DNA of 64,000 bases from Planctomycetota bacterium (GTDB lineage: Bacteria > Planctomycetota > Phycisphaerae > Phycisphaerales > Phycisphaeraceae), in assembly GCA_016350165.1 (NCBI GenBank), contig CP066225.1:1054001-1118000 (forward strand). The letters are read 5' to 3'. Each line of letters begins with the position of its first letter. The first letter of the stretch is position 1. Of the stretch, positions 8,110 through 18,122 are shown one piece after another. The notes under the pieces are model-generated. The model ran no database searches. It worked only from the letters and a program-made list of their open reading frames with translations, and had not been told where the DNA came from. The position numbers and the translations under genes were made by a program.

Positions 8110-11100
8110 TTAGAAGCTGATCCTAACACCTGCATAGATGTTGCTCACGATAAAGTCATCCGGCGTAAACTCGGTGTTATACTGAACCGTAAAACTGATC
8201 GGTGCCTTGTGGCTGATGCCGATCAGGTTCACGCCGATCAGCCCCGAATCACGGCCGGTGCCGAGACCTGTGTAACTAAACGATTCACCACCTGCCGGCA
8301 TACCTACGTTGACTGTATCAATCGGATCAAGGTATTCATGTTCCCACGAACCAACCAACTCCGGCACAAACAGCATCTCTGAGGTGTCATACTCATACGT
8401 CGCTCTAAAACCAAGCCGGGTCACAAACGAGTTGCCGTTGAAGGCGCCCACATCAAGGTTCAGGTCTTCTGCACCCGTTTCACTGTGTGAACCGATCTGC
8501 AGGTTCACCCACTGCAACGCCAGCTGCGGGCCGATACCCCAATTGCCTTTCTTGAACTCGTAACCACCGGTCGCAAGCGTCTGCAGGTAAAAACCGGTTG
8601 GGTCCGACTCCGCGACACGGTCAACGCTGCCAAAACGGATACGCCTGTTGTTTTCATAGAAGTTAACGCCGCCGCCAAACAGCCCTGAGGCATAAAAACC
8701 ATCCTCGTTAAACCACGTCATGTACATGCCCGTGTTAATGCTGTTGAACGAGCTGGTGCCCAGGCCATTGTCCACCGTAATTCCGGTGTTCGAATAACCT
8801 AAAAAGGCACCCGCTGCTAGCGTATCCAAAACCCTGTAATCAACGCCCAGGGTCACACCACCGGTGTTGAATTCAAAACCCGCCTGGCTTTCCTGTGAAT
8901 CAAAATCGCCGAACGTGCCAAAACCATTTACCCATGCGCCCCAGACATCCTTACCAGTACCACTAAAGCGATTGGTCTCCTGCTGCTGCTCAAGCGTCTG
9001 CTGAGTTTGCATTGCTAAACCGATTGCAACCTCGGGATCGGCGGATTCTTCAGCAGTGGATGCTTGTGGTGTCTGAACTTGCAGGTTATTAGACCACAAC
9101 TGCGGCAGACCGTAACGCAATTCGTTGAGCCGGCCGTTGAAGTTGTTGTTCTGCACGTCGATGCCTTTGAACGTCGCTTGAGCCTGCGGAACAAGATAGT
9201 GCGGCACCAACTGATCGAATGCGGCAACCAACTGTGCATCCGTGAGTGTTTGCAGCTGGCTAATCACTGTCGCGATATCGCCTGTTGGATTGCTATCTGC
9301 AATTTGCGCAAAGGCTGCGGCCGCTGGGGCAAGATGAGGCTGCGTTACAACATCCGTAAACGGAACTTCAATCAATTCAATCGTAATGTCATTTGTGGTA
9401 TAAGTCGCTTCAACATTAAACGATCCTAAGTTGTCAACGATTGAACTGAATTCACCGTTTATGCCACCACCTGCTTCTAATATCATGAAGGTGTCACCTT
9501 CAGTTGGCGTGTAACCCGAAAGGCCGATGACGTTCAGCGTGCCATCAATATCTGCAGTGCCATCGACATCAATCAGGTCGTTACCGACACCTTTACCCGC
9601 TGTTGATTCGATCTCCATGTCATACACGCTGGTGCCGGTCAGTGTAAGATTGCCCATCATGCTGATGGTTCCGATGCTGTTGCCGGGTGAAATCGTGCCG
9701 GCGTTGGTGAAGTTGCCCGCAAAATAGCCCGAGCCACCGAACATCGCACCGCTGGCAACATTCATATTCGGACTGGCCATGTTGCCATTCACGATCAATG
9801 CACCCCCATTCACCGTGGTATCACCGGTATAGGTGTTGTCGCCGTCCAACGTCAAAGTGCCGATGCCTTGCTTGATTAAGTCGCCGGTCCCTGAAATTAC
9901 ACCTGCGAATTCTGTATTGTTCTCGTCGCCGACCGTGAGCGTGTTGTCCTGCATGCTAACATCACCGCCGGTAGAACCACCACCAGCCAAGGCGCCGATT
10001 GTTTCGTCATCATTGAGCTGCAACGTTGCACCATCAACATCAGCGAGTGTCACGGTGCTGCTGTCACCGATCGCATCACCACCACTCGCAATGACAGTAC
10101 CTTCATTGATATTTGTATCACCACTATAGGTATTTTGCCCATTAAGTGTCAGCGTGCTAATGCCTTCTTTGGTTAAGCCGCCTGTACCGCTGATCACACT
10201 GTCAAGATTCAGGCTGTAGTCGCCAGTAACGATTAAGTCACCATTCAATGTGATGTCGTTAGCAATCGCGATGCCATCGGAACCAGCGCTTAATGATGTT
10301 GTAAAATCTGGATGTATTGTCTCTTCCACTGTGAACGTGCCAGTACCGAGGGCGTTATTGTGGCCGACCGTGAGTGTACCAATACTAAGCGTCGTACCGC
10401 CGCTATATGTATTGTCACCATTCAGCACAAGCACATCACTGTTAGCACCAGATTCTCGAACTAGTGCGCCCTCGCCACTAAGCACACCGTTAAATGTCGT
10501 GTCTATACCAGTATTAACAACCCAGTTTGCATTCAATACCATATCGTTATCAAACGTATCGGTACCGCTAGAGTAGAAGTATGAAGTGTCATTGATTGTT
10601 ATTGTGCCGGTACCGAGCGTGCCTGTGTTGACGGAGTTGAGTGTGGCACCATTCAGAGTAATCCCGCCGGAGAAACTGTTGGCACTTGAACTCAGATACA
10701 CACTCCCACTATTGATGACAATACTGCCACCATTGCCACTATTATCGTCAGTGATAGTACCATGGAAGTTTATCCTGCCATCGATCGTCATGACAGAATT
10801 ACCTAAATCAACATCATTATCAATCTCAACGTAGGGATTTGTAGGATCTGGAAATTCTCCCGCTTCAAGTGTCGCATCACCAGTAAATACCACTGTGCCG
10901 GTACCAAGCCGATTGCTATTCAAGCCACTAGCAGTCGTGCCCTTAAGTACGATGGTACCCCCAGCAATCGTCGTGTCACCGCTGTAATCGTTATAGCCGT
11001 TCAGCGTCAGCGTGCCGTCGCCCTCTTTGGTGAATGAACTGTCGCCGCTGATATTGCCGTTGAGTGTCAAGTCGTTGTCGCCGGTAACGGTAAAGTCCTC

Positions 11101-14100
11101 ATTCAAAATCACGTCGTTATCAAGCGCAACGCCATCGACACTGGCACTTAATTCTGAGACGCTTACGGCACCATCCACGGTTAATATGCCGGTGCCAAGC
11201 GCGCTGTCGCTGCCGACCTGGATGAGGCCGCCATAGTGCATCGTGCCACCGCTATACGTATTGTCGCCACTCAGCGTCAGCGTGCCGTCACCATATTTGG
11301 TTAGGAAGCCCGTACCATCAATCACATTGGTAAGTATCAGATCATTACCACCGGAAACGACTAATTCATTATTCAAGGTGACCGCATTCACAAGCGTGAC
11401 GCTGCTCGCACCAGCAGTTAATTCTGATTCTGCTCCGACAGTAATTGCGCCAGTGCCGAGCGCACTGTCGGTACCTAACTCAATTGTACCGCCACTAAGC
11501 GTCGTACCCCCGCTATACGTATTGTCATTGTTCAGCACAAGTGTGTAGATGCCTGTTTTCAATAATAACCCATCGCCACTGATCGCGCCGTTAACGGTCA
11601 AATCACTCGACGTGTCAATTTGTAAGGAGCCATCTTCCAAGACAATGGCATTATCAATCGCGATGCTGCTGGCATTATCGATTGTTGTTAATATTGACGA
11701 TCCTGTCGTCGTTAATGCGCCGGTGCCGAGTGCGGTGTCACTGCCGAGGTAAAGTTCATTGCCGTTCATCGTCACACCGCCGGTGAATGTGTTATCACCA
11801 TTCAGTGTGATAAAGGATGTCCCATCGTGAACAATACTGCCATCACCGGAGATCGTGCCGTCGAAATACATATCAGAGGAACCGCTAAAAGTCATTTCAT
11901 GCGTGTTCAACTCAATATCATTGGTGATATAATAGGTACCTTGACTACTAGACAGTCCCGCATCACCCGTAAATTCCACGGTGCCGGTGCCAAATGCGTT
12001 ACTGTGGGCGATCCCAATTGTGCCTTCTGAAATGGTCGTGCCACCGGTATAAACATTGTCGCCGCCAAGCGTCAGCGTGCCACTGCCCACTTTATTTAGG
12101 CTGCCGCCAGCGCCTGAAATCACACCGTCAAAAGTTGTCGAATTCGTGTCGCCAACCGTCAGAGTGTTGCTTTGAAGACTCACCTCGCCGCCCGTGGAAC
12201 CACCACCCGCCAGTGAGCCGATCGTCTCGTCATCATCGAGTTGCAACGTTGCACCGGCAACGTCAGCAATGGTTACGGTTCCGCTATCACCGATTGCATT
12301 ACCGCCGGACGCAACCACGGTGCCGCCATTAATATTGGTGCCACCGCTGTAAGTGTTGGTGCCGCTCAGCGTCAGCGTGCCGTCGTCTTCTTTAATCAAC
12401 GCGCCCGTACCATCAATCACACCGCCAAGGGTCAAATCGTTATCGCCGGAAACGGTTAAGTCGTCATTCAACGTGAAGATGTTCGCAAGCGTCACACTAC
12501 TGATGCCTGCAGTTAATCCTGATGCGCCTGCTACTGTGACAGAGCCGGTGCCGAACGCGTCGTCGCTGTTGACTGTGGTCACGCCGCCATTCAGCGTCGT
12601 GCCGCCGGTAAACGTATTGGCACCGGTAAGTGTCAGCGTACCGGTACCTGTCATCACGATTGACCCTGTACCTGAAATCACACCACCAAAGGTCGTGTCA
12701 TCTGCACCGCTAATCGACAGTATGTAGTCTTGAAGATTGACTTCACCACCTGTGGAACCACCGCCGGTCAGCCCGCCGATCGTTTCATCTGCATTGAGTT
12801 GCAACATTGCACCGGCAACATCAGCAATGGTCACGAGGCTGCTATCGCCAATAGCATTACCGCCAGAAGCGATGATCGTGCCAGCATTAATTGTTGTGTC
12901 GCCACTGTAGGTGTTTGTACCGCTAAGCGTTAATGTGCCGCTGTCTTCTTTGATTAATCCACTCGTGCCGCTAACCGCACCATCAAGGATCAGATCATTG
13001 TCGCCGGTAACAGTTAAATCATCATCTAGAATGATTGCGTTCGTAAGCGTAATGCCGTCAGAACCAGCGATTAACGTCTTTACCTGAAGGTTATCTAACA
13101 CAGTTAGTGCGCCCGTGCCGAGTGCAGTATCACTGTTAACTTGGATGGAGCCCTGTCTATGAGCCGTACCACCGGTAAACGTGTTGTCGCCAGCGAGCAC
13201 GAGTAAACCGTCTTCCCCTTTTATGATTGAACCGTCACCGCTAATACTACCGTCAAACAGCGACTCAACATTCAGGCCACCATTAAAAGTCAACACCGCA
13301 TTCACTTCGATATCGTTATTAAACTCTTGGGTGCCGCGGCCTACCTCTAGTTCTGCATTACCGTCAATTGTGATTGCCCCGGTACCGAGCATGCCTGTGT
13401 TGATGGAAGAAAGTTTACCACCGTTCATGGTAATTCCACCAGAGAAACTGTTAGTATTTGAAGCCAGATAAACGTCACTCCCACTGTTGATGGTAATACC
13501 GCCACCACTACCACTATCATCATCAGTGATCGTACCGTAGAAATATATATCGCCGTCGATCGTCATGACGGAATTACCTAAATCTACATCATTATCCACC
13601 CTCGAAAACTGATTCCAAGAGCTCGGAAATTCTCCTGCTTTCAGCGTCGCATCACCCTCAAATATCACAGTGCCGGTGCCAAGCCGATTGTAATTCAAGC
13701 CGTTGTCAGTCATGCCTTTGAGTACGATAGTACCGCCAGCAATCGTCGTGTCGCCGCTGTAGCTGTTGTAGCCGTTCAGCGTCAACGTGCCGCTATCATT
13801 TTTCACTAATCCGCTCGTGCCGCTGATATTACCGTCAAGGGTCAAGTCATTGTCGCCGGAGATGGTTAAGGTATCGTTCAACGTGAAGATGTTCGCAAGC
13901 GTCACGCTGCTGATACCCGCAGTTAATCCTGACGCACCTGCCACGGTGACGGAGCCGGTGCCGAACGCATCGTCACTGCTAACTGTCGTAACGCCGCCAT
14001 TTAGCGTCGTACCGCCGGTAAAAGTGTTGGTGCCGGTGAGTGTCAGCGTGCCGGTTCCTGTTATCGCTAATGAACCTGTGCCGGACACCACACCATCAAA

Positions 14101-17100
14101 GGTCGTATCGTCATCGCCACTAACCGTAAGCGTGTTGTCTTGAAGAATGAGTTCGCCGCCTGTGGAACCACCGCCGGTCAGCCCGCCGATCGTCTCGTCA
14201 TCATTGAGCTGCAACGTCGCACCGGCAACGTCAGCAATGGTCACAAGGCTACTATCACCAATCGCACCACCACCTTCAGCGATAACTGTGCCTGCATTAA
14301 TCGTCGTACCACCCAAATACTCGTTACCTCTGTCACTTGCATTGCTCAGCGTCAGCGTACTACTGCCATTTTTTATTAAACCCTTATTACCGTAAACTAA
14401 GCCAGTAAAGGTCAAATTATTGTCACCGGTTATGGTCAAGTCGTGACTAGCTAGGGCGATCACGTTCGCAAGCGAAATACCGCCAGCACCCGCAGATAAT
14501 TTCGGTGTAACACTGAAACCAACTGAGTACGATCTAACCGTGCCAGTACCTAATGCATTATTGTTGTTGACTTGGAGGGTGCCGTCTGAAATCGATACCG
14601 TGCCACTATACCCCGAATTGTCACCGCTGAGTGCTAGTGTCATGTTTTGTTCTTTTACTAATTCCCCAGAACCAGTGAAGTTACCACTAAGGGTCACGCT
14701 ACTACTTCCTGCTATCGAAGTGTACGCGCCCAGATCAAAGTCGTTATCAAACTCTACGCCGCTTCCAACATTAAAGAATATACCTCCTTTTTGCTTTGTT
14801 ATTACGGTGCTATCACCAAGTGCAGTAGCGGAGCGGACCCGAAGCGTAGCCGGAACATTACCATAGCCACGGTTCAGGACAAAATTGCCAGAGAAGCCTG
14901 TATTATCGCCGGAAATGTCTACTACGATAACATTATCAATCGAAATTTCGCCTGTACCAGAAATATCACCATGGAGATACGTAGTCTTCCAGCCTGTAAT
15001 GGCCATGACACTATCATCTTTCAGATTGATGTCATTCTGAATATTGGCTGAATTTCCTGACTCCCATTCTCCTGAGTCAATTGTCGCATCATCTTCAAAT
15101 ATCACGGTGCCGTAGTCGCCGTTGACGTCGGTACCGCCGAATGCAATGTCACTACCACTGATATCAACTGTGCCACCATAAATCGTCGTGTCGCCGGTGT
15201 ATGTGTTGGCGCCGCTGAGTGTCAGCGTGTTGCTGCCTTCTTTTACTAAGCTGCCCGTGCCGGAAATCACATCCGCATAGGTAATATCATCCGAACGATT
15301 GAATGCAAGTGTGCCATTATTAACGATATCACCCTGAATCGAACCGGTCGTGCCACCGTCGCCGATCTGCAGCGTTCCCGCAGAGATCGTCGTGCCGCCG
15401 GTGTATGTGTTGTCACCGCTGAGTACAAGTGTGCCAGCGCCGGTTTTTGCTAATGCGCCGCTGCTGGTACCGTCGCTAATCACATCCGCGTAGGTTAGAT
15501 CATCCGAACGATTGAATGCAAGTGTGCCACTATTAACGATATCACCCTGAATCGAACCTGTCGTACCACCGTCACCGATCTGCAACGTTCCCGCAGAGAT
15601 CGTCGTACCGCCGCTGTAGGTATTGGTGCCGCTCAGCGTCAGCGTACCAGCACCTTCTTTGGTTAATGCGCCGGTGCCATCAATAACGCCACTCAGGGTC
15701 AAATTATTGTCGCCAGATACGGTTAAGTCGTCATTCAAAGTGAAGACGTTATCAAGCGAAACGCTACTGATGCCCGCAGTTAATCCTGATGCGCCTGCCA
15801 CGGTGACGGAGCCGGTGCCGAACGCGTCGTCGCTGTTGACTGTGGTCACGCCACCATTCAGCGTGGTGCCGCCGGTAAAAGTATTCGTGCCGGTGAGTGC
15901 CAGCGTGCCGGTTCCTGTTATCGCTAATGACCCCGTGCCTGAAATCACACCATCAAAGGTCGTATCATCATCGCCACCAATCGTGAGGGTGTTGTCCTGA
16001 AGAATAAGTTCGCCACCTGTGGAGCCACCGCCGGTCAGCCCGCCGATCGTCTCATCCCCATTAAGCTGCAACGTTGCACCAGCAACATCAGCAATAACCA
16101 CGAGGCTACTATCACCGATCGCATTGCCGCCTTCAGCGATGATCGTACCAGCATTAATTGTCGTGTCGCCGGTATATGTGTTTGTGCCGCTGAGCGTTAA
16201 CGTGCTGCTGTCTTCTTTAATTAAGCCGCGTGCGCCAGCGCCGCCAATCGAACCGGCAAGCGTTAAATCATTGGTGCCGGATATCGTCAAATCGACATCC
16301 ACCAAAGTGACGTCATTCTCAAGCGAAATATTGTTGACGCCGGCAGTTAATATCGGTGCATCAGCAAAAGATACGAATTTATCCACAATGAGTGTGCCCG
16401 TACCAAGTGCGTTATTGTGGCTGACTTGGATGGCACCTTCGCCAAGCTGCGTATCGCCACTAAACGATGAGTTGTCGTGGGTGAGCGTCAGTGTGGGTGT
16501 ACCTGTTTTTAATAATTTTCCATCACCGCTGATCTCACCACTCAAGGTCTGTGATTTGGTAGGTAGATAAACCGTTGTCGTCGCATTCAATATGAAGTCG
16601 TTACTAAAATCCTTAGATACTCCATTAATGGTAATTCCAGAAGCTCCCGTTATCGTTACCGCGCCGGTACCGAATGCGGTATCGGTGTGAACACCAATAT
16701 CACTACCAGCCATAGTAATACCGCCGGCAAATGAGTTATTGCCGAATAAGAAGCAATTCACGTAATTGCCCAAATAAATACTGCCTTCACCGGTAATATC
16801 ACCATTAAGATACAGATTATTACTGCCGGTCGTGGACAAAACTTGACCATCATTCAGATTGATAGCATTATCAATAATACGGGAGCTTTCGGTCCAAGGT
16901 CCTATATCAAGTAGCGTATCACCTGCAACTGTGATTGCGCCGGCGCTATCGCCGAATGCGTTATCGGTGTTTATATCGATTGTGCCGCCGGAAAGTGTCG
17001 TGCCACCTCCATACGTATTGCTGCTGTTCAGCACAAGCGTACCGTCACCTGTTTTGGTTAATGAACCCGTGTCGCCACTGATGATGCCGCTGATTTCGGT

Positions 17101-17616
17101 GTCATTGCTACCAGTCACGGTCAATGCTGTGCCTGCACTGAGATCAACCGCACCGTTGATGCCGAGTGATCCATTTGCAGCGTTGAATTCCAATGTGCCT
17201 GACGCACCAGCAATATCCACGCTCACATCAGCATTCGATGTTTTGCTGTTCGTGATAGACGCATTGGGATTAAACGTGAGTGAGCCAGTGCCTTGTAGGT
17301 CATAGGTACTGTCTACGCCGGTACTGAGAAATTCCAAGCCGTTGATATTGGTGTAGGCTGTGTCAAGACCCGTAATGGGAATCGCGGGATCGCCGCCTGT
17401 ATCGAAACCGGACTGAACGAAGATGCTACCGTCGACATCAGTTGTTGGTGCTGTGCTATTTATCCAGTTCGCATTATCCTGCCAACTGTTGCTGTTTTGC
17501 GTATCAAAAAATGTAACATCAGCTGCAAAAGTACTACTGCTCAACAACAAACCGACCGCGCCAAGGCTCATGCTTATACGATTGATATTGACCATTCCGT
17601 TGACCATTTCGCTCAT
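8110..17616 (-). CDS. giant autotransporter adhesin-like protein (3168 residues)
   Basis: A type V (autotransporter) protein. An N-terminal signal peptide (about residues 10-31, ending SSSTFAA) precedes some 2700 residues of autotransporter-associated beta-strand repeats with recurring strings such as GTGTLTLTG, TNTYSGGTT and NAIGDSS. A linker (residues about 2700-2870, TLTDAQLVAAFDQLVP) leads into a C-terminal beta-barrel beginning near DVWGAWVNGFGTFGDF and ending in the aromatic-terminal strand AGVRISF, the signal read by the BAM complex. Many units are near-identical to one another (for example three long copies of the NAIGDSS...TIADVAGATLQL block), so copy number probably varies. Likely a surface adhesin or structural coat. 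ATG 17616 lacks a strong ribosome site; in-frame ATGs at 17607 and 17595 would also keep the signal peptide. Skp and HtrA homologues, which help such proteins across the periplasm, are elsewhere in this window. Confidence 0.9.
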   Translation of the reverse strand: MSEMVNGMVNINRISMSLGAVGLLLSSSTFAADVTFFDTQNSNSWQDNANWINSTAPTTDVDGSIFVQSGFDTGGDPAIPITGLDTAYTNINGLEFLSTGVDSTYDLQGTGSLTFNPNASITNSKTSNADVSVDIAGASGTLEFNAANGSLGINGAVDLSAGTALTVTGSNDTEISGIISGDTGSLTKTGDGTLVLNSSNTYGGGTTLSGGTIDINTDNAFGDSAGAITVAGDTLLDIGPWTESSRIIDNAINLNDGQVLSTTGSNNLYLNGDITGEGSIYLGNYVNCFLFGNNSFAGGITMAGSDIGVHTDTAFGTGAVTITGASGITINGVSKDFSNDFILNATTTVYLPTKSQTLSGEISGDGKLLKTGTPTLTLTHDNSSFSGDTQLGEGAIQVSHNNALGTGTLIVDKFVSFADAPILTAGVNNISLENDVTLVDVDLTISGTNDLTLAGSIGGAGARGLIKEDSSTLTLSGTNTYTGDTTINAGTIIAEGGNAIGDSSLVVIADVAGATLQLNGDETIGGLTGGGSTGGELILQDNTLTIGGDDDTTFDGVISGTGSLAITGTGTLALTGTNTFTGGTTLNGGVTTVNSDDAFGTGSVTVAGASGLTAGISSVSLDNVFTLNDDLTVSGDNNLTLSGVIDGTGALTKEGAGTLTLSGTNTYSGGTTISAGTLQIGDGGTTGSIQGDIVNSGTLAFNRSDDLTYADVISDGTSSGALAKTGAGTLVLSGDNTYTGGTTISAGTLQIGDGGTTGSIQGDIVNNGTLAFNRSDDITYADVISGTGSLVKEGSNTLTLSGANTYTGDTTIYGGTVDISGSDIAFGGTDVNGDYGTVIFEDDATIDSGEWESGNSANIQNDINLKDDSVMAITGWKTTYLHGDISGTGEISIDNVIVVDISGDNTGFSGNFVLNRGYGNVPATLRVRSATALGDSTVITKQKGGIFFNVGSGVEFDNDFDLGAYTSIAGSSSVTLSGNFTGSGELVKEQNMTLALSGDNSGYSGTVSISDGTLQVNNNNALGTGTVRSYSVGFSVTPKLSAGAGGISLANVIALASHDLTITGDNNLTFTGLVYGNKGLIKNGSSTLTLSNASDRGNEYLGGTTINAGTVIAEGGGAIGDSSLVTIADVAGATLQLNDDETIGGLTGGGSTGGELILQDNTLTVSGDDDTTFDGVVSGTGSLAITGTGTLTLTGTNTFTGGTTLNGGVTTVSSDDAFGTGSVTVAGASGLTAGISSVTLANIFTLNDTLTISGDNDLTLDGNISGTSGLVKNDSGTLTLNGYNSYSGDTTIAGGTIVLKGMTDNGLNYNRLGTGTVIFEGDATLKAGEFPSSWNQFSRVDNDVDLGNSVMTIDGDIYFYGTITDDDSGSGGGITINSGSDVYLASNTNSFSGGITMNGGKLSSINTGMLGTGAITIDGNAELEVGRGTQEFNNDIEVNAVLTFNGGLNVESLFDGSISGDGSIIKGEDGLLVLAGDNTFTGGTAHRQGSIQVNSDTALGTGALTVLDNLQVKTLIAGSDGITLTNAIILDDDLTVTGDNDLILDGAVSGTSGLIKEDSGTLTLSGTNTYSGDTTINAGTIIASGGNAIGDSSLVTIADVAGAMLQLNADETIGGLTGGGSTGGEVNLQDYILSISGADDTTFGGVISGTGSIVMTGTGTLTLTGANTFTGGTTLNGGVTTVNSDDAFGTGSVTVAGASGLTAGISSVTLANIFTLNDDLTVSGDNDLTLGGVIDGTGALIKEDDGTLTLSGTNTYSGGTNINGGTVVASGGNAIGDSGTVTIADVAGATLQLDDDETIGSLAGGGSTGGEVSLQSNTLTVGDTNSTTFDGVISGAGGSLNKVGSGTLTLGGDNVYTGGTTISEGTIGIAHSNAFGTGTVEFTGDAGLSSSQGTYYITNDIELNTHEMTFSGSSDMYFDGTISGDGSIVHDGTSFITLNGDNTFTGGVTMNGNELYLGSDTALGTGALTTTGSSILTTIDNASSIAIDNAIVLEDGSLQIDTSSDLTVNGAISGDGLLLKTGIYTLVLNNDNTYSGGTTLSGGTIELGTDSALGTGAITVGAESELTAGASSVTLVNAVTLNNELVVSGGNDLILTNVIDGTGFLTKYGDGTLTLSGDNTYSGGTMHYGGLIQVGSDSALGTGILTVDGAVSVSELSASVDGVALDNDVILNEDFTVTGDNDLTLNGNISGDSSFTKEGDGTLTLNGYNDYSGDTTIAGGTIVLKGTTASGLNSNRLGTGTVVFTGDATLEAGEFPDPTNPYVEIDNDVDLGNSVMTIDGRINFHGTITDDNSGNGGSIVINSGSVYLSSSANSFSGGITLNGATLNSVNTGTLGTGTITINDTSYFYSSGTDTFDNDMVLNANWVVNTGIDTTFNGVLSGEGALVRESGANSDVLVLNGDNTYSGGTTLSIGTLTVGHNNALGTGTFTVEETIHPDFTTSLSAGSDGIAIANDITLNGDLIVTGDYSLNLDSVISGTGGLTKEGISTLTLNGQNTYSGDTNINEGTVIASGGDAIGDSSTVTLADVDGATLQLNDDETIGALAGGGSTGGDVSMQDNTLTVGDENNTEFAGVISGTGDLIKQGIGTLTLDGDNTYTGDTTVNGGALIVNGNMASPNMNVASGAMFGGSGYFAGNFTNAGTISPGNSIGTISMMGNLTLTGTSVYDMEIESTAGKGVGNDLIDVDGTADIDGTLNVIGLSGYTPTEGDTFMILEAGGGINGEFSSIVDNLGSFNVEATYTTNDITIELIEVPFTDVVTQPHLAPAAAAFAQIADSNPTGDIATVISQLQTLTDAQLVAAFDQLVPHYLVPQAQATFKGIDVQNNNFNGRLNELRYGLPQLWSNNLQVQTPQASTAEESADPEVAIGLAMQTQQTLEQQQETNRFSGTGKDVWGAWVNGFGTFGDFDSQESQAGFEFNTGGVTLGVDYRVLDTLAAGAFLGYSNTGITVDNGLGTSSFNSINTGMYMTWFNEDGFYASGLFGGGVNFYENNRRIRFGSVDRVAESDPTGFYLQTLATGGYEFKKGNWGIGPQLALQWVNLQIGSHSETGAEDLNLDVGAFNGNSFVTRLGFRATYEYDTSEMLFVPELVGSWEHEYLDPIDTVNVGMPAGGESFSYTGLGTGRDSGLIGVNLIGISHKAPISFTVQYNTEFTPDDFIVSNIYAGVRISF

Positions 17617-17684
17617 TCCATGATGGGGTGCAATAACACAACAAATAACAAATTGACACTGAGATACTCAATAAAAAAGAAAAA

Positions 17685-17703
17685 CGGGCTGCTTACAAAC
17701 CCG
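17685..17703 (-). terminator. terminator-like hairpin in the autotransporter leader
   Basis: On the minus strand CGGGTT and AGCCCG pair (one G-U) around a 7-base loop and are followed by TTTTTCTTTTTT. It lies 69 bases before the start codon at 17616, not after a gene: the OmpH gene upstream already has its own terminator at 18052-18085. It is therefore either an attenuator for the giant autotransporter or the end of a short unannotated minus-strand transcript. Confidence 0.5.
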
Positions 17704-17943
17704 ACAAAACAAATAACATAAAGACAAAACTAAAGGTAAAACCTGTGGCAACTATGCCATATCATGTATCAAAACACATACATTTTCATTGATCTACATG
17801 CCATAGATTTACAATACTTTGCGAAATATTCTACACAGAAAGAACTTTAGATATTTGGTATCAGTACGACTACAAATGATCATCGCGGTCGCAGATAACC
17901 GCAGGTTTCGGCCAACTAAAATAAGTCGTATGCATAAGCTGAT

Positions 17944-18085
17944 TGCTATAATGGCCCCAACTTATAGTTCAATTAACACAGAGTACAACCATACAATCAC
18001 CCATATCCTCCCTGCCCACTCCTCTACCCGTTAATCACTCAATCGCATACAAAAACCTTCGAGCATAGCAGTGCTCGAAGGTTTT
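17944..18085 (+). ncRNA. candidate small RNA with extended -10 promoter and terminator
   Basis: TGCTATAAT at 17944-17952 is a perfect extended -10 box (TGnTATAAT); no good -35 is visible, as expected for this promoter class. Transcription would start near 17959 and meet the hairpin ACCTTCGAGCA / TGCTCGAAGGT followed by TTTT at 18082-18085, giving an RNA of roughly 125 bases. The body is C-rich and unstructured (CCTCCCTGCCC near 18010), which could pair with ribosome binding sites. No open frame of note lies inside. The hairpin also serves the convergent OmpH gene. Confidence 0.35.
18052..18085. terminator. bidirectional terminator after ompH/skp
   Basis: Arms of 14 bases (AAAACCTTCGAGCA, 18052-18065, and its complement 18072-18085) around a six-base loop, with T-runs on both strands. 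It lies 37 bases beyond the stop of the OmpH gene at 18123. Confidence 0.8.
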
Positions 18086-18122
18086 ATGATATTGCATTTT
18101 TCTCAATCGACTTCAGTCAATA

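Larger units (their letters stand above)
17617..18122. other. long leader of the autotransporter and candidate small RNA region
   Basis: No protein gene. On the minus strand, a terminator-like hairpin at 17685-17703 lies in the path to the autotransporter start. On the plus strand, a perfect extended -10 box (TGCTATAAT, 17944-17952) is followed 100 bases later by a strong hairpin with a T-run (18052-18085). Both are listed separately. Confidence 0.5.

Noticed and set aside
16019-16570. 183-codon plus-strand frame and many similar ones across 9-17 kb
   Set aside because: These are reverse-strand shadows of the repeats in the giant autotransporter (PVPSV-type repeats) and repeat whenever that gene repeats.
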